A DNA stretch of 64,000 nucleotides from Paenirhodobacter enshiensis (GTDB taxonomy: Bacteria; Pseudomonadota; Alphaproteobacteria; Rhodobacterales; Rhodobacteraceae): NCBI RefSeq assembly GCF_000740785.1, contig NZ_JFZB01000022.1:1-64000 (forward strand), in the 5' to 3' direction. Shown piece after piece: positions 51,785 through 62,108 of this stretch. The stretch's first letter is position 1. The number at the start of each line of letters is the position of its first letter. The notes beneath the pieces were generated by a model. The model worked only from the letters and a program-made list of their open reading frames with translations. It searched no databases and was not told the DNA's origin. A program made the translations under genes and the position numbers.

Positions 51785-51813
51785 GAATAAACCCGTCAGT
51801 TCAGTTTCGGCAA
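51785..51813 (-). promoter_or_regulatory. Probable promoter and operator of the TetR gene
   Basis: Minus-strand TTGCCG (51808-51813), 17 bases, TTATTC (51785-51790). The spacer reads AAACTGAACTGACGGGT, with a direct repeat ACTGA-ACTGA where a repressor could bind between -35 and -10. The operator role is inferred. Confidence 0.45.
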
Positions 51814-51862
51814 GGCGGTGCGCGATCACATGCGCGCCACATCGCTCTGCGCGGACGCGAAA

Positions 51863-52963
51863 TCAGCCGATCTCGCCGCGGATGCCGCCGGTCTGGCCGC
51901 GGTCCATCAGCAGCTGATCGAGGATCACGCAAGCCACCATCGCCTCGGCCACCGGCACGGCGCGGATGCCGACGCAGGGGTCGTGCCGGCCCTTGGTGAT
52001 CACCTCGACCTCGTTGCCCGCCACATCGACCGAGCGGCGCGGCGTCAGGATCGAGGAGGTCGGCTTGACCGCGAAGCGCAGCACGATCGGCTGGCCGGTG
52101 GTGATGCCGCCCAGAATGCCGCCGGCATGGTTCGACAGATAGACCGGCCCATCCGGGCCCATGCGCATCTCGTCGGCGTTCTCGGTGCCGGTCAGCGCCG
52201 CGGCCGCCATGCCCTCGCCGAACTCGACGCCCTTGACCGCGTTGATCGTCATGATCGCGGCGGCAAGCTCGCTGTCCATCTTGGCATAGATCGGCGCGCC
52301 GAGGCCGGGCGGGCAGCCTTCGACCACCAGCTCGATCATCGCGCCCACCGAGTTCTGACCCTTGCGGATCGCCTCGAGATAGTCGGTCCATTCCGTCACC
52401 GCGGCCGCATCCGGGATGAAGAACGGGTTGTTCAGGATCTCGTCGCGGTCGAACCGGGCCGGGTCGATGTGCTTCTCGCCCATCTGCACCATGTAGCCGG
52501 TGATCCGCAGCCCGGGCGCCAGGGCCTTCAGCACCGCCTGCGCGACCCCGCCCGCCGCGACCCGCGCCGCCGTCTCGCGCGCCGAGGAGCGCCCGCCGCC
52601 GCGATAGTCGCGGATGCCGTATTTCTGCCAGTAGGTGACATCGGCGTGCCCCGGACGGAATTGCCGGGCGATCTCGCCATAATCGCGGCTGCGCTGATCG
52701 GTGTTCTCGATCATCAGCTGAATGGGCGTGCCGGTGCTGCGCCCCTCGAACACGCCCGACAGGATCTTCACCCGGTCGGGCTCCTGCCGCTGGGTGGTCA
52801 TCTTCGACTGACCGGGCCGGCGCCGGTCGAGGAAGACCTGCAGGAAGCCCTCGTCGATCTCCACGCCCGGCGGGCAGCCGTCGACCGTCGCGCCCAGAGC
52901 GGGCCCGTGGCTTTCGCCCCAGGTGGTGACCCGAAACAGATGTCCGAAGGTGTTGTAGCTCAT
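51863..52963 (-). CDS. aroC: Chorismate synthase
   Basis: 366 residues from [20 protein letters not shown]. All three family signatures are present: the N-terminal [35 protein letters not shown] at about 125-145, and near the C-terminus [23 protein letters not shown]. It makes chorismate from EPSP with reduced FMN. The gene is divergent from the thiamine riboswitch, and upstream of the TetR gene on the same strand. Confidence 0.97.
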   Translation of the reverse strand: MSYNTFGHLFRVTTWGESHGPALGATVDGCPPGVEIDEGFLQVFLDRRRPGQSKMTTQRQEPDRVKILSGVFEGRSTGTPIQLMIENTDQRSRDYGEIARQFRPGHADVTYWQKYGIRDYRGGGRSSARETAARVAAGGVAQAVLKALAPGLRITGYMVQMGEKHIDPARFDRDEILNNPFFIPDAAAVTEWTDYLEAIRKGQNSVGAMIELVVEGCPPGLGAPIYAKMDSELAAAIMTINAVKGVEFGEGMAAAALTGTENADEMRMGPDGPVYLSNHAGGILGGITTGQPIVLRFAVKPTSSILTPRRSVDVAGNEVEVITKGRHDPCVGIRAVPVAEAMVACVILDQLLMDRGQTGGIRGEIG

Positions 52964-53042
52964 GGGCGCGCCCTCCAATCTTGTGTCCCGCATAGCGGGG
53001 GGCGGGCCGTCGCTCAAGCGGTTTCCCACAGGCGGTTTCCCC

Positions 53043-53070
53043 TTGCACGGAGGGCGCCATCGCCTATGGT
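53043..53070 (+). promoter_or_regulatory. Probable promoter of the thiamine transport operon
   Basis: TTGCAC (53043-53048), 16 bases, TATGGT (53065-53070). Transcription would start about 53077, exactly where the riboswitch begins. Two copies of GGCGGTTTCCC-like sequence lie just upstream (53019-53041). Confidence 0.55.
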
Positions 53071-53077
53071 CTGCGCT

Positions 53078-53172
53078 ACCTCGGGGTGCCGGGGGGCGTT
53101 TCACGCGCCCCGGCTGAGATGCGCAAGCGGACCCGTTGAACCTGAACCGGTTAATGCCGGCGGAGGGAAGGT
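53078..53172 (+). promoter_or_regulatory. TPP riboswitch (THI element)
   Basis: The conserved parts of the thiamine pyrophosphate aptamer are in order: ACCTCGGGGTGCC, a variable GC stem (GGGGCG..CGCCCC), GGCTGAGATG, ACCCGTTGAACCTGAACCGG, TTAATGCCGGCGGAGGGAAGGT. The ends pair as P1. It lies 64 bases before the thiB ATG. In proteobacteria TPP binding usually hides the ribosome binding site, so the importer is expected to be shut off when thiamine is plentiful. Confidence 0.96.
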
Positions 53173-53236
53173 ATCCGGGAACTCTCCCCGGCTCCGCTCC
53201 GCCTGCAGGCCAGAGTCGAATGAAGTGGAGACACCG

Positions 53237-54226
53237 ATGAGAAAAACTCTGATGCTTGCGGGATTTCTTCTGGCCGCCGCCCCCGCGCTGGCCGATGAAA
53301 AGCCCGTCCTGACGGTCTATGCGCCGGAATATTTCGCCGGCGAATGGGGGCCGGGCCAGAAGATGGCCGAGGGCTTCGAGAAGACCTGCGGCTGCGACGT
53401 CAAGGTCGTGGGCGTCGACGTGCTGCCGCGCATCCTGCTCGAGGGCGACAAGACCCCGGCCGATGTGGTGGTGGGCTTCACCGCCGACGTGATGCAGCGC
53501 GCGAAGGACACCGGCCTGTTCGCGCCCCATCGCGAGGATCTGTCGCGCCTGACCCTGCCGGTCGCCTGGACCGACGACACCTTCCTGCCCTTCGACTGGT
53601 CCGAGACCGCCTTCGTCTACGACAAGACCAAGGTGAAGAACCCGCCGAAATCCTTCGCCGATCTGCTGAACGCCCCCGATGACGCCTACAAGATCGCCAT
53701 CGAGGATCCGCGCACCTCGCTCTCGGGTCTGGCGCTGCTGCTGTGGGTGAAATCGGTCTATGGCGACAAGGCCCCCGAGGCCTGGGCGAAGCTCGCCCCG
53801 AAGGTGCTGACCGTGGCGCCGGGCTGGTCCGAGGCCTATTCGCTCTTCACCAAGGGCGAGGCCGACATGGTGCTGAGCTTCACCACCTCGCCCGCCTATC
53901 ACATCATCGAGGAAAAGGACGACACCAAGGCCGCCGCGATCTTCACCGAGGGAAACTATTTCCTCGCCGAGACCGCCGCGCAGCTGAAGGGCACGAAGCA
54001 CCCGGAGCTCGCGCAGAAGTTCATGGATTACCTGCTGTCGGATGACTTCCAGGGCATGATCGGCGTCGGCAACTGGTCCTATCCGGCGGTGATGAAGCCC
54101 GGCTTCCTGCCGCCCGAGTTCGAGGCCCTGCCGAAGGCCGAGAAGACCCTGTTCCTCACCCCCGAGGCGGCCGAGGCCCTGCGCGCTCCGGCGATCGAGG
54201 AATGGCGTCAGGCCTTCCGCAAGTGA
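53237..54226 (+). CDS. thiB: Thiamine ABC transporter, periplasmic binding protein
   Basis: 329 residues with a signal peptide [19 protein letters not shown]. The mature protein has the ThiB pattern [55 protein letters not shown] and [23 protein letters not shown]. It captures thiamine in the periplasm. It is the first gene behind the TPP riboswitch. Two cysteines (KTCGCD) near residue 52 may form a disulfide. Confidence 0.95.
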   Translation: MRKTLMLAGFLLAAAPALADEKPVLTVYAPEYFAGEWGPGQKMAEGFEKTCGCDVKVVGVDVLPRILLEGDKTPADVVVGFTADVMQRAKDTGLFAPHREDLSRLTLPVAWTDDTFLPFDWSETAFVYDKTKVKNPPKSFADLLNAPDDAYKIAIEDPRTSLSGLALLLWVKSVYGDKAPEAWAKLAPKVLTVAPGWSEAYSLFTKGEADMVLSFTTSPAYHIIEEKDDTKAAAIFTEGNYFLAETAAQLKGTKHPELAQKFMDYLLSDDFQGMIGVGNWSYPAVMKPGFLPPEFEALPKAEKTLFLTPEAAEALRAPAIEEWRQAFRK

Positions 54227-55782
54227 GCGGCCCCCGGATCGAGGCCCGGATCCCGGTGGCGTTTCCCCTTGCCGGGGGAAGCGCCGCCCTGATCGTCGCG
54301 GCCCTGATCCTCGTGCCGCTTGGGGCGGTCACGATGACGGCGGGGGGGCTGCGCGCCCCTTCGCCCGCCGATCTCGAAGCGCTGTGGTTCACGCTGTGGC
54401 AGGCGGCGGTTTCGGCTGCGGTGTCCTGCGCGCTGGCGGTGCCGGCGGCGCGGGCGCTGAACCGGCGCCGGTTTCCCGGACGCACCGCGCTGGTCGCGCT
54501 GATGGGGGCGCCGTTCGTGCTGCCCTCGATCGTCGCGGTGACGGCGCTGCTGACGGTGTTCGGCCGCAAGGGGCTGGTGAACGAGGCGCTCGGCGCGCTC
54601 GGCCTGCCGTCGGTCGGGATCTATGGCGCGCATGGGGTGATCCTCGCGCATGTGTTTTTCAACCTGCCGCTCGCGGTGCGCATGATCTTGCACGGCTGGC
54701 AGGCGATCCCGTCCGAGAGGATGCGCCTCGCCGCCTCTCTCGGCTTCGGTCCGGCCGAGGTGGCCCGCCATCTGGAGCGGCCGATGCTGCGTCAGGTGCT
54801 GCCCGGCGCCTTTCTGGCGATCTTCCTCGTGTGCCTGACCTCTTTCGCGGTGGCGCTGATCCTCGGCGGCGGGCCGCGGGCGACGACGCTCGAACTCGCG
54901 ATCTTTCAGGCGTTCCGCTATGACGCCGATCTTGGCCGGGCGGCGGCGCTGGCGCTCGCTCAGGTGGCGGTAACGCTGATCGCGCTCGGCCTCGCGGCGG
55001 CGGTGACGGCGCCGCCGGCCTTCGGAGCGGGCCTCGACCGGGCGGGCGAGCGGCTGATCCCGACGGGCCGCCTGCGCACGGCCAAGGACGCGACGGTGAT
55101 CGCGCTGATCGCGGTCTTCCTGCTGGTGCCGCTCGCGACGGTGCTGACGGGCGGAGCGGGGCAGATCCCGCGCCTTCCGGCCTCGGTCTGGCACGCGACG
55201 GCGGTGTCGCTTGCGGTGGCGGCGGGGTCCACCGTGCTGACGGTGGCGCTCGCGCTCACCCTCGCCACGGCGGGCAGGAAATGGGCCGAAGCTGCGGGGA
55301 TGCTGCCGATGGCGGTGTCGTCGCTCGTCTTCGGAACCGGGCTGTTCATCGTGCTGCGCCCGCTCGCCCCGCCCGCCATGCTGGCTTTGCCGGTGACGCT
55401 GATCGCCAACGCGTTGATGAGCCTGCCCTTCGCGCTGCGCGTCCTGCTGCCCGAGGCGAAACGGCTGGCCGCGGATTACGACCGGCTCGCGGCTTCGCTC
55501 GGGCTGCGGAGCTGGGCGCGGCTGCGGTTTCTGACGCTGCCGCGGCTCGCCCGGCCGCTCGGCTTCGCGGCGGGGCTGGCGGCGGCGTTCTCGATGGGCG
55601 ATCTCGGGGTGATCACGCTGTTTTCGGACGGCCATCAGCAGACCCTGCCGATGGCGATCTATGCGATGATGGGCTCTTATCACCAGAACCTGGCGGCGGG
55701 GGCGGCAACGGTGCTGACCGCGATCACGCTCGGGTTGTTCTATGGTCTCGACCGGATCGGACGGCGTTCAGATGACATGTGA
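54223..55782 (+). CDS. thiP: Thiamine ABC transporter, permease
   Basis: 519 residues from a GTG that overlaps the thiB stop (GTGA); an ATG seven codons upstream lies inside thiB. It is a duplicated binding-protein-dependent permease with about 12 membrane segments. It carries two EAA-type loops ([21 protein letters not shown] at about 175 and [21 protein letters not shown] at about 430). It forms the membrane channel of the thiamine importer. Confidence 0.94.
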   Translation: MSGPRIEARIPVAFPLAGGSAALIVAALILVPLGAVTMTAGGLRAPSPADLEALWFTLWQAAVSAAVSCALAVPAARALNRRRFPGRTALVALMGAPFVLPSIVAVTALLTVFGRKGLVNEALGALGLPSVGIYGAHGVILAHVFFNLPLAVRMILHGWQAIPSERMRLAASLGFGPAEVARHLERPMLRQVLPGAFLAIFLVCLTSFAVALILGGGPRATTLELAIFQAFRYDADLGRAAALALAQVAVTLIALGLAAAVTAPPAFGAGLDRAGERLIPTGRLRTAKDATVIALIAVFLLVPLATVLTGGAGQIPRLPASVWHATAVSLAVAAGSTVLTVALALTLATAGRKWAEAAGMLPMAVSSLVFGTGLFIVLRPLAPPAMLALPVTLIANALMSLPFALRVLLPEAKRLAADYDRLAASLGLRSWARLRFLTLPRLARPLGFAAGLAAAFSMGDLGVITLFSDGHQQTLPMAIYAMMGSYHQNLAAGAATVLTAITLGLFYGLDRIGRRSDDM

Positions 55783-56509
55783 CGGGCCTAAATTCGCGGG
55801 GCTGCAACTGGAGGGGCTGGAGTTGCGTCAGGGCGACTTCCGGCTGAGCGCGACGCTCGCCATCCCGGCCGGTGCGCGGGTCGCGCTGATCGGTCCCTCG
55901 GGCGCGGGCAAAACGACGCTGCTGTCGGCGATCGCGGGCTTCCTGCCGCCCAGCGCCGGGCGCATCCTGTGGGCGGGCACCGACATCGGCGCGCTGCCGC
56001 CGGGCGAACGCCCGCTGTCGATCCTGTTTCAGGACCAGAACCTGTTTCCGCATCTGACGGTCGGGCAGAACCTCGGCCTCGGGATCGACCCGCGGCTGCG
56101 GCTGTCGGCCGGGGACAAGGTGCGGATCGGGGGCGTGCTCGACAAGGTGGGCCTCGCCGGGATGGCGGCGCGCCGCCCGGCCGAGCTGTCGGGCGGGCAG
56201 CAATCGCGGGTGGCGCTGGCGCGCGCGCTGCTGCGCGGCCGGCCGATGCTGCTGCTCGACGAGCCTTTCGCCGCGCTCGGCCCGGCACTGAAGGACGAGA
56301 TGCTGGCGCTGGTCGCCGGGATGGCCGCCGAAAAGGGCACCACCGTCCTGATGGTCAGCCACGATCCCGCCGATGCCCGCGCACTCTGCCCCGAGACGAT
56401 CCTCGTCGCCGAGGGGCGCGCCTTGCCGCCGCAACCGACGGAGGCGTTGCTCAACGCCCCGCCGCCGGTGCTTCGGGCCTACCTCGGCCAGCGGCACACG
56501 GAGCGCTGA
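55772..56509 (+). CDS. thiQ: Thiamine ABC transporter, ATP-binding protein
   Basis: 245 residues from [15 protein letters not shown], overlapping thiP by 11 bases. Walker A GPSGAGKTT (about 40-48), Q-loop FQDQNLFPHLTV, signature LSGGQQSRVALARALL, Walker B MLLLDEPFAALGP and H-loop VSHDPADA are present. It powers ThiBP. It is the last gene of the operon; 238 bases to the next gene hold no coding signal, only a possible -35 (TTGACA at 56565). Confidence 0.95.
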   Translation: MTCDGPKFAGLQLEGLELRQGDFRLSATLAIPAGARVALIGPSGAGKTTLLSAIAGFLPPSAGRILWAGTDIGALPPGERPLSILFQDQNLFPHLTVGQNLGLGIDPRLRLSAGDKVRIGGVLDKVGLAGMAARRPAELSGGQQSRVALARALLRGRPMLLLDEPFAALGPALKDEMLALVAGMAAEKGTTVLMVSHDPADARALCPETILVAEGRALPPQPTEALLNAPPPVLRAYLGQRHTER

Positions 56510-56747
56510 TCCCCCGGGGGGCCGCAGGCACGGACACGGCTGCGCGACCGAAAGCCTTTGCGGGTTGACATCGCGAGGCGGACGGGGATTGTTGCGTCTT
56601 GCAAGTCATGCGGCCCCTCGGGCCAATTCGTGTGTCGATCCGCGCCCCGGGTTTCTCCCGAAGCGGGTTTCCATTCGCGGCGCAGCCGGTTAGAACGACA
56701 GACGAAACCCGAGACATTCAGCCGTTCGAACACAGAATGGGTGCGAG

Positions 56748-57089
56748 ATGATGATCCGCTTTACCGCAATCGCGCTTGGCGCGGCCATGTTGGCCGGCTG
56801 CCAGAGCACGACCCAAGACAAGGCCCCGTCGGAACCCGTTCCGACGCCTTACATGACCCCCGCCGTGCAGCAGGAAGGCGCGCTCGAACAGCGCTCGCCC
56901 GACACCTGCGGCAACAAGAAATACAGCGCGCTTCTGGGCCAGCCCGGCGCGGCGATTCAGGCGGCGCATATCAGCCAGCCGGTCAGCGTCGTCGAATGGC
57001 GCGGGATCGAGCCGCAGATCTACAACCCCGAGCGGGTCGTGTTCCGCCTCGACCAGAACGGCAACGTCTTCAACATCGACTGCGGTTGA
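56748..57089 (+). CDS. I78-family peptidase inhibitor-like lipoprotein
   Basis: 113 residues; two adjacent ATGs. Lipoprotein signal with lipobox LAGC (cysteine at residue 18). The C-terminal part (DTCGNKKYSALLGQPGAAI ... IYNPERVVFRLDQNGNVFNIDCG) matches the I78 family of small proteins related to potato-type inhibitors, with two cysteines expected to form a disulfide. It probably sits in the envelope and may protect against proteases. It ends 31 bases before a strong terminator. Confidence 0.8.
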   Translation: MMIRFTAIALGAAMLAGCQSTTQDKAPSEPVPTPYMTPAVQQEGALEQRSPDTCGNKKYSALLGQPGAAIQAAHISQPVSVVEWRGIEPQIYNPERVVFRLDQNGNVFNIDCG

Positions 57090-57120
57090 TCGCGAAGGCC
57101 GCAGGGCCGGAAACCTTTCG

Positions 57121-57151
57121 CCCCCGTCCGGTCACCCCGGGCGGGGGTTTT
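57121..57151 (+). terminator. Rho-independent terminator after the I78 gene
   Basis: Stem CCCCCGTCCGG / CCGGGCGGGGG (one wobble) with a 5-base loop, followed by TTTT. It lies 31 bases past the stop. Confidence 0.92.
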
Positions 57152-57216
57152 CCTTTGCCCGGCGCCGGGCACGCACGGGGCTTGATCTGCGGGGCGGGCG
57201 GTGTCACCATTTTGTC

Positions 57217-57561
57217 ATGACGGCACAGACGCCCACCCCCTTTCCGCAGCCCGGGCCGCCCGAGACGGTGGCCTTCGACAGGCATGAGCTGGGAACGATC
57301 CTCGGCCTTTACGGGCGGATGGTGGCGGCGGGCGAGTGGCGCGACTACGGGCTGAGCTTCCTGCGCGAGGTCGCGGTCTTCGCCGTGTTCCGCCGCACCG
57401 CCGAAACCCCGGTCTACCGGATCGAGAAACGCCCGGCCCTGCGCAACCGGCAGGGCATGTATGCCGTCATCGGCATGGACGGTCATATCCTGAAGCGCGG
57501 TCACGATCTTTCGCAGGTTCTGCGGGTGCTGGAGCGCAAGCTGATCCGCCCGGTGGACTGA
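57217..57561 (+). CDS. DUF2794 protein
   Basis: 114 residues. DUF2794 pattern: FDRHELGTILGLYGRMVAAGEWRDYGLSFLREVAVFAVFRRTAETPVYRIEK, then GMYAVIGMDGHILKRGHDLSQVLRVLERKLI. The family is widespread in alphaproteobacteria and of unknown function; it is basic and soluble. It stands alone, convergent with galM. Confidence 0.85.
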   Translation: MTAQTPTPFPQPGPPETVAFDRHELGTILGLYGRMVAAGEWRDYGLSFLREVAVFAVFRRTAETPVYRIEKRPALRNRQGMYAVIGMDGHILKRGHDLSQVLRVLERKLIRPVD

Positions 57562-57656
57562 TCGCGCGGGAAGACCCGGACCGCCCCGGGAACGCAAAGC
57601 GCCCACCCCTCGCACCGGGTCATCCGTCTGCAGGCCGCACGACAGGGAAACCCGGG

Positions 57657-58694
57657 TCAGCGCGACACGGCGAAGGCAAAGGCCATGCGGTTGCGATACA
57701 CCGTTCCCGGTCGCAGCACGATATCGCCGCCGCCCCAGTCGGGCGGCATGTTCACCGCATTGGGCCAGCTTTGCGGCTCCAGACAGATTGCGTCATGGGC
57801 AGCATAGGCGCGCCCGCCCTTGCCCCTCACCAATCCGTCAAGGAAATTCCCGGTATAGACCTGCAATCCCGGCTGATCGGTTTCAAGCATCATGACCCGC
57901 CCCGACACCGGATCGGCAAGGCGCACCGGCCCGCCATCGAGGCACAGCGTATGGTCATAGCCCGCGATGGCATGGGCGCGCAGCGCCGTCACCGGCCGCC
58001 GGCCGGTGCGAAAATCGAAGGGCGTCGACTGCACCGAGGCCGGTGCCATCGGAATGAGGCAATCATCGACCGGCAGATAGCGCGCGGCGGGCACCGTCAG
58101 CTCGTATCCGAGCGCCGAACGCGGACGCTCGGCGAGTGCGCGCCCCCCGGCAAGGGCGAAGAAGCTGTGATGGGTCAGCGCGACGGGGGTGGGGGCATCG
58201 GTGGTGGCCTCGTGCACGATCTCCAAGCGCGGGCCCTCGGGGCGATCCTCCAGCCGGTAGCGCACCCGAACGGCCAACCTGCCCGGAAAGCCCTGATCGC
58301 CGTCGGGCGAGACCAGCGACAGCTCGGCCGACTGCGCATCGCTCGCCCCGATCTGCCACAGCCGGCGGTCGAACCCCTCGGGGCCGCCATGCAGGGTGGC
58401 GCCGGGCTCGTTTCGCGGCAACGCCACCTCGCGCCCGTCGAGGGTGAAGCGCCCCCCCGCGATGCGGTTCGCGACACGCCCCACCGTCGCGCCGAAGAAA
58501 CCGCGATGGTCGAGGTAGCCCTGAACATCGTCATGGCCGAGAACGATGTCATCGACCTCTCCATCACGGTCGGGCAGGCACAGCGATTGCAGCGCCGCGC
58601 CGAAGGCGATCACCCGCGCCGAGGCCCGGCCCGCGCGCAGGTTCACCGCCTCGACCGCGCGCCCGTCCGGCATGTATCCGAAAACCTCGCGCAT
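57657..58694 (-). CDS. galM: Aldose 1-epimerase (galactose mutarotase)
   Basis: 345 residues. Galactose mutarotase fold with FFGATVGRVANRIAGGRFTLDG, the His-containing TLHGGPEGFDRRLW, the second active-site His in VALTHHSFFALAG and a Glu near the C-terminus (AICLEPQSWPNAVN). It interconverts alpha and beta sugar anomers and so feeds the neighbouring dehydrogenase. It is the last gene of the galactose/arabinose operon, 9 bases after the dehydrogenase stop. Confidence 0.93.
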   Translation of the reverse strand: MREVFGYMPDGRAVEAVNLRAGRASARVIAFGAALQSLCLPDRDGEVDDIVLGHDDVQGYLDHRGFFGATVGRVANRIAGGRFTLDGREVALPRNEPGATLHGGPEGFDRRLWQIGASDAQSAELSLVSPDGDQGFPGRLAVRVRYRLEDRPEGPRLEIVHEATTDAPTPVALTHHSFFALAGGRALAERPRSALGYELTVPAARYLPVDDCLIPMAPASVQSTPFDFRTGRRPVTALRAHAIAGYDHTLCLDGGPVRLADPVSGRVMMLETDQPGLQVYTGNFLDGLVRGKGGRAYAAHDAICLEPQSWPNAVNMPPDWGGGDIVLRPGTVYRNRMAFAFAVSR

Positions 58695-58703
58695 CGGGGG
58701 CGC

Positions 58704-59666
58704 TCAGCCGGGCAGGGCCGGGTCGTGGAACGGCGCGACGGTGCGCCGCTCGGCCAGAAGGAAGGCGTCTGCCACCAGTTGCAGCGGGCTGAGGTCCACC
58801 TCCGAGGCGCCGGTCGCGATCAGCTCGGCGAAGCGGGCGTAGAGGCGGCGATATTCCTCGTCGGCGGCGGCGATGATCTTCTCACCGGCGACATGGAGTT
58901 CCGCCCCGCCCATGCGCAGCAAGATTTCGGGGCCGTCGCTCTCGACGCGGATGTCCCAGGTCTGCGGCCCGGTCTGACGCCAGTCGAATTCGGCCTCGAC
59001 CGGGGCGCCATCGGCGGTCACCATGCTCAGCCGTGCGGCGATCGGCGCCTGACGGTTCTCGGGCACGTCGAGCACCGCACTGACCGGATGCAGCGCCGAG
59101 GGCAGGATCCGCGTCACCACCGAAAGCGCGTTGATCCCCGGATCGAAGACGCCGAGGCCGCCCGGCTGCCAGATCCAGTCCTGACCGGGATGCCAGTGGC
59201 GCACGTCTTCCTTCCAGGTGATCTCCACCCGCGAAATCTTGCGGTTAGCGAGCAGACGGCGGGCTTCCTCGACCGCGGCGGCGGCGCGCGAATGCCAGGT
59301 GGCAAACAGCGTCACGCCTTTCGCCCGCGCCATGGCGGCAAGCGCCTCGACCTCGCTCACGCTCGCGCCGGGCGGCTTTTCCAGCATCACGTGACGGCCG
59401 GCGCCGATCGCGCTCGCCGCCTGCTCGAACCGGCCCTGCGGCGGGGTGCAGAGCGAGACCGCGGTGACCTCCGGTTCGGCCGCGAGCAGCGCGTCGATGT
59501 CGGGATAGCCCGGCAGCGTGTCGAGCGTGGCGTTGCGGCTGGCGATGGCGGCAAGGCGGAACGCCGGCACAGCGGCCAGCGAGGGCAGATGCTGATTGCG
59601 CGCGATGGTGCCGAGGCCGACGAGGCCAAGCGCGACCGGCTGACGCGAGGCGGAAGAATGGGTCAT
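58704..59666 (-). CDS. Gfo/Idh/MocA-family sugar 1-dehydrogenase (D-galactose/L-arabinose type)
   Basis: 320 residues. N-terminal Rossmann domain (ALGLVGLGTIARNQHLPSL, about 12-30) and the EKPPG motif (about 98) with the downstream His region of this family. Context decides the substrate: it is flanked by mutarotase and a lactonase, with KDPGal aldolase and KDGal kinase further up. It is therefore probably the NAD(P)-dependent D-galactose 1-dehydrogenase, which in related enzymes also oxidises L-arabinose. The start overlaps the lactonase stop by 4 bases. Confidence 0.88.
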   Translation of the reverse strand: MTHSSASRQPVALGLVGLGTIARNQHLPSLAAVPAFRLAAIASRNATLDTLPGYPDIDALLAAEPEVTAVSLCTPPQGRFEQAASAIGAGRHVMLEKPPGASVSEVEALAAMARAKGVTLFATWHSRAAAAVEEARRLLANRKISRVEITWKEDVRHWHPGQDWIWQPGGLGVFDPGINALSVVTRILPSALHPVSAVLDVPENRQAPIAARLSMVTADGAPVEAEFDWRQTGPQTWDIRVESDGPEILLRMGGAELHVAGEKIIAAADEEYRRLYARFAELIATGASEVDLSPLQLVADAFLLAERRTVAPFHDPALPG

Positions 59667-60544
59667 GCGGGGTCTCCGAACGGGGTCAGGTCGAAGGCCG
59701 GCTCGGGCCGGCCACGAAACGGGGTATCGCGGCGGAAGGTGGCGCCCGAAAGCGGCGCGCGCGCGAGGTCTTCGGCCGAGAGGCCCTCGGTCGCCGAGGT
59801 GCAGAACAGCGTCGAGAAATCGGCCCCGCCCATCGCCGGGCAGGTGAGATGCGGCGCGGGCAGCGGGATGCGCGCCCCCGCCGCACCATCGGCCGAGATC
59901 ATCAGCACCGCCCCCTCGCCCCAGAGCGCGACCATCAGCGATCCGTCGTTCAGCGTCACCGCCCCGTCGGGCGCGAAGCCGAGGAGGCCGAGGTCGATGA
60001 ACAGCTCGCCCGCGCCCATCGGCCAGCCCTCGGCATCGAGGCGCACGCGGAAGATCTGGCCGAGCGCGGTATCGGCGTAATAGGCATGGCGTCGGTCGGG
60101 CGAAAAGCAGATCGCGTTCGGGATGGTGACGCTCTCGACCAGCCGCTCGACCCGCCCGCCGAAGCAGCGATAGATCGCCCCCGCGCCGGGTTCGGCCGCC
60201 TTGCCCATGGTGCCGATCCAGAACCCGCCCCAGGGATCGGCGCGCCCGTCGTTCGAGCGGTTGCCGGTCTCTCCGGCCTCGAGCCAGGCGAGACGGCGCA
60301 CGATCCGCCCGGCCTCGATGTCGAAGACCGAGAGCGCGGTCTCGGACGCGATCAGCAGCCGGTCACGGTCGATCCGCGCCGCGGCCGAGCACATCTCGGA
60401 CAGCGCCCATTCCCGCCCGCCGCCGTTCGGGCGACGCGACAGCAGACGCCGGCCGGTGATGTCGAACCAGAACAGTTCCTGCCGGTCGGGGTGCCAAAGC
60501 GCGCCCTCGCCAAGGGCGCAGATCCGTTCGTCGAGCAGCGTCAT
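59663..60544 (-). CDS. SMP-30/gluconolactonase-family sugar lactonase
   Basis: 293 residues from [20 protein letters not shown]. The six-bladed propeller metal ligands are visible: Glu in LGEGALWHP, Asn-Asp in [20 protein letters not shown] (about 115) and the loop [19 protein letters not shown]. It should open galactono- or arabinonolactone made by the next enzyme. The start overlaps the aldolase stop (ATGA). A longer open frame that runs on upstream belongs to another reading frame of dgoA. Confidence 0.92.
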   Translation of the reverse strand: MTLLDERICALGEGALWHPDRQELFWFDITGRRLLSRRPNGGGREWALSEMCSAAARIDRDRLLIASETALSVFDIEAGRIVRRLAWLEAGETGNRSNDGRADPWGGFWIGTMGKAAEPGAGAIYRCFGGRVERLVESVTIPNAICFSPDRRHAYYADTALGQIFRVRLDAEGWPMGAGELFIDLGLLGFAPDGAVTLNDGSLMVALWGEGAVLMISADGAAGARIPLPAPHLTCPAMGGADFSTLFCTSATEGLSAEDLARAPLSGATFRRDTPFRGRPEPAFDLTPFGDPA

Positions 60545-61161
60545 GTCTTGCCCTCCACCGCCGCATCGTAGGCGAGGACGATCCTCTTCGCACGCTCCGC
60601 CAGCGCATCGAGGGCAAGGCCCGGGGTGTAAAGCGCGGTGCCGATGCCGAAACCGTCGGCACTCGCCGCCAGCCACGCGCCGAAATTCTCCGGCCCGGCG
60701 CCGCCCACGGCATAGACCTGCGTGCCCTTCGGCAGCACGGCGCGGATCGCCTTCAGCCCCACGGGACCGGCAAGCGCGCCCGGAAACAGCTTCAGCCCGG
60801 TGGCGCCGGCGGCAAGGGCCGCGAAAGCCTCGGTCGGGGTGAAGAAGCCCGGCCAGCAGCTCATGCCCGAGGCCACCGCCGCCCGGATCACCGACGTGTC
60901 GACATTGGGCGAGACGATCATCCGCCCGCCGGCCGAATGGACGGCCGCGACATCGGTCGCGCTCAGCACGGTGCCGGCGCCGATCTCGATCTCGGGCCGG
61001 TCGGAATAGGCATGGGCCATCGCCGCGATGGAACGCAGCGGTTCGGGGGAATTCAGCGGCACCTCGATCCGGGTGATGCCGGCCTCGACCAGAGCGGCGG
61101 CGCAGGGCAGCGCCTCTTGCGGCGTGATGCCGCGCAGGATGGCGATCAGATTGCGTGTCAT
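60541..61161 (-). CDS. dgoA: 2-dehydro-3-deoxy-6-phosphogalactonate aldolase
   Basis: 206 residues, a class I KDPG/KDPGal aldolase. [36 protein letters not shown] has the conserved Arg and Glu; the Schiff-base lysine is in [12 protein letters not shown], and [13 protein letters not shown] precedes the C-terminus. The substitution of PLNSP for the KDPG-type motif fits the DgoA branch. It cleaves KDPGal to pyruvate and glyceraldehyde-3-phosphate. It overlaps both neighbours by 4 bases. Confidence 0.94.
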   Translation of the reverse strand: MTRNLIAILRGITPQEALPCAAALVEAGITRIEVPLNSPEPLRSIAAMAHAYSDRPEIEIGAGTVLSATDVAAVHSAGGRMIVSPNVDTSVIRAAVASGMSCWPGFFTPTEAFAALAAGATGLKLFPGALAGPVGLKAIRAVLPKGTQVYAVGGAGPENFGAWLAASADGFGIGTALYTPGLALDALAERAKRIVLAYDAAVEGKT

Positions 61162-62108
61162 CGGCGCTCCTCCGTTGCGGTTGCGATGGGTCTGCGGGCG
61201 AGCGCCAGCCCACGGCGAGCGAGTTCCCCCCCGTCCGAGAGCCGCGCATCGACACCCTGAGCGGCCAGTGCATGGCCGTAGCGCCGGGCCAGCGCGCCCG
61301 AGCCGATCACCACGACCCCGGTTCCGGGCGCGATACCGGAAAGCTCCGCGCCGAGCAGCAGCCCCGAGAGCCGCGACCGCGCCACCCCGGCGGATAGCCC
61401 GTCGAGCAGCGCCCCGGCCCGCAGCGCAAACAGCGCGCCGAGCGCCCCGCCCGCCCGTCCGGTCGCCAGCCCCTCGTCGAACGCCGCTTCGTCTTCCTCG
61501 GCCGCCGTGCCGAGCGTGCGGCTGAGCACGGTGTGATTGCTGAGCGCGGCGAAGACCTCTCCGGTCATGTGGGTCGCGAAGCCCAGAACCTGCCCGCCCC
61601 CGAGGCGCACATGTTTAGAATGCGTCCCGGGCAGGATCAGCAGGCCCGCGAAGCCCGGTTCGGACGCAAGGAATCCGGCGATCTGGGTTTCCTCGCCGCG
61701 CATCACGTCGGCGGGGGCGCGCTGGCACAGGCCGGGCACGATCTCGACGGCGATGTCGCGGCGCAGGGTCGGCACGGTGACGGTCTCGCCCGCGACGACG
61801 GGCGGGCAAGGCGTGGCGCGATAGGGTGCCTCGATCCAGGCGCCGCGCGCGCCCGCCATGCCGCAGACGACGACCGGCATCGGGTTGGCGGCATCGCGCC
61901 CGCCGAGCCAGCCGCCGATCAGCCGCAGCAGTTCCGGCTCGAACCCCTCGGGGGCGAGGCCGGCCATGCCCGCCGAAGATGCGGCCTCGGCCAGCACCCG
62001 GCCGTCATCCGCCATCGCATAGACGCGCAGGTTCGACGTGCCCCAGTCGACCGCGATCCAGTCGGGACGACCAGAGGGGGCGGGGCGGACAGCGGGGGCG
62101 GCGCTCAC
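61158..62108 (-). CDS. dgoK: 2-dehydro-3-deoxygalactonokinase
   Basis: 316 residues. ASKHA-fold kinase of the DgoK family: [17 protein letters not shown] (phosphate 1), a central [33 protein letters not shown] (about 155) and [16 protein letters not shown] near the C-terminus. It phosphorylates 2-dehydro-3-deoxy-galactonate, giving the substrate of DgoA. Both ends overlap neighbours by 4 bases. Confidence 0.94.
   Translation of the reverse strand: MSAAPAVRPAPSGRPDWIAVDWGTSNLRVYAMADDGRVLAEAASSAGMAGLAPEGFEPELLRLIGGWLGGRDAANPMPVVVCGMAGARGAWIEAPYRATPCPPVVAGETVTVPTLRRDIAVEIVPGLCQRAPADVMRGEETQIAGFLASEPGFAGLLILPGTHSKHVRLGGGQVLGFATHMTGEVFAALSNHTVLSRTLGTAAEEDEAAFDEGLATGRAGGALGALFALRAGALLDGLSAGVARSRLSGLLLGAELSGIAPGTGVVVIGSGALARRYGHALAAQGVDARLSDGGELARRGLALARRPIATATEERR

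Noticed and set aside
51863-54001. A 712-codon frame extending aroC upstream
   Set aside because: The extension is antisense to thiB and the riboswitch. Chorismate synthase begins at [10 protein letters not shown].
59663-61273. A fused 536-codon frame suggesting an aldolase-lactonase fusion
   Set aside because: The first part is an out-of-frame reading of dgoA. The lactonase has its own ATG at 60544 overlapping the dgoA stop.
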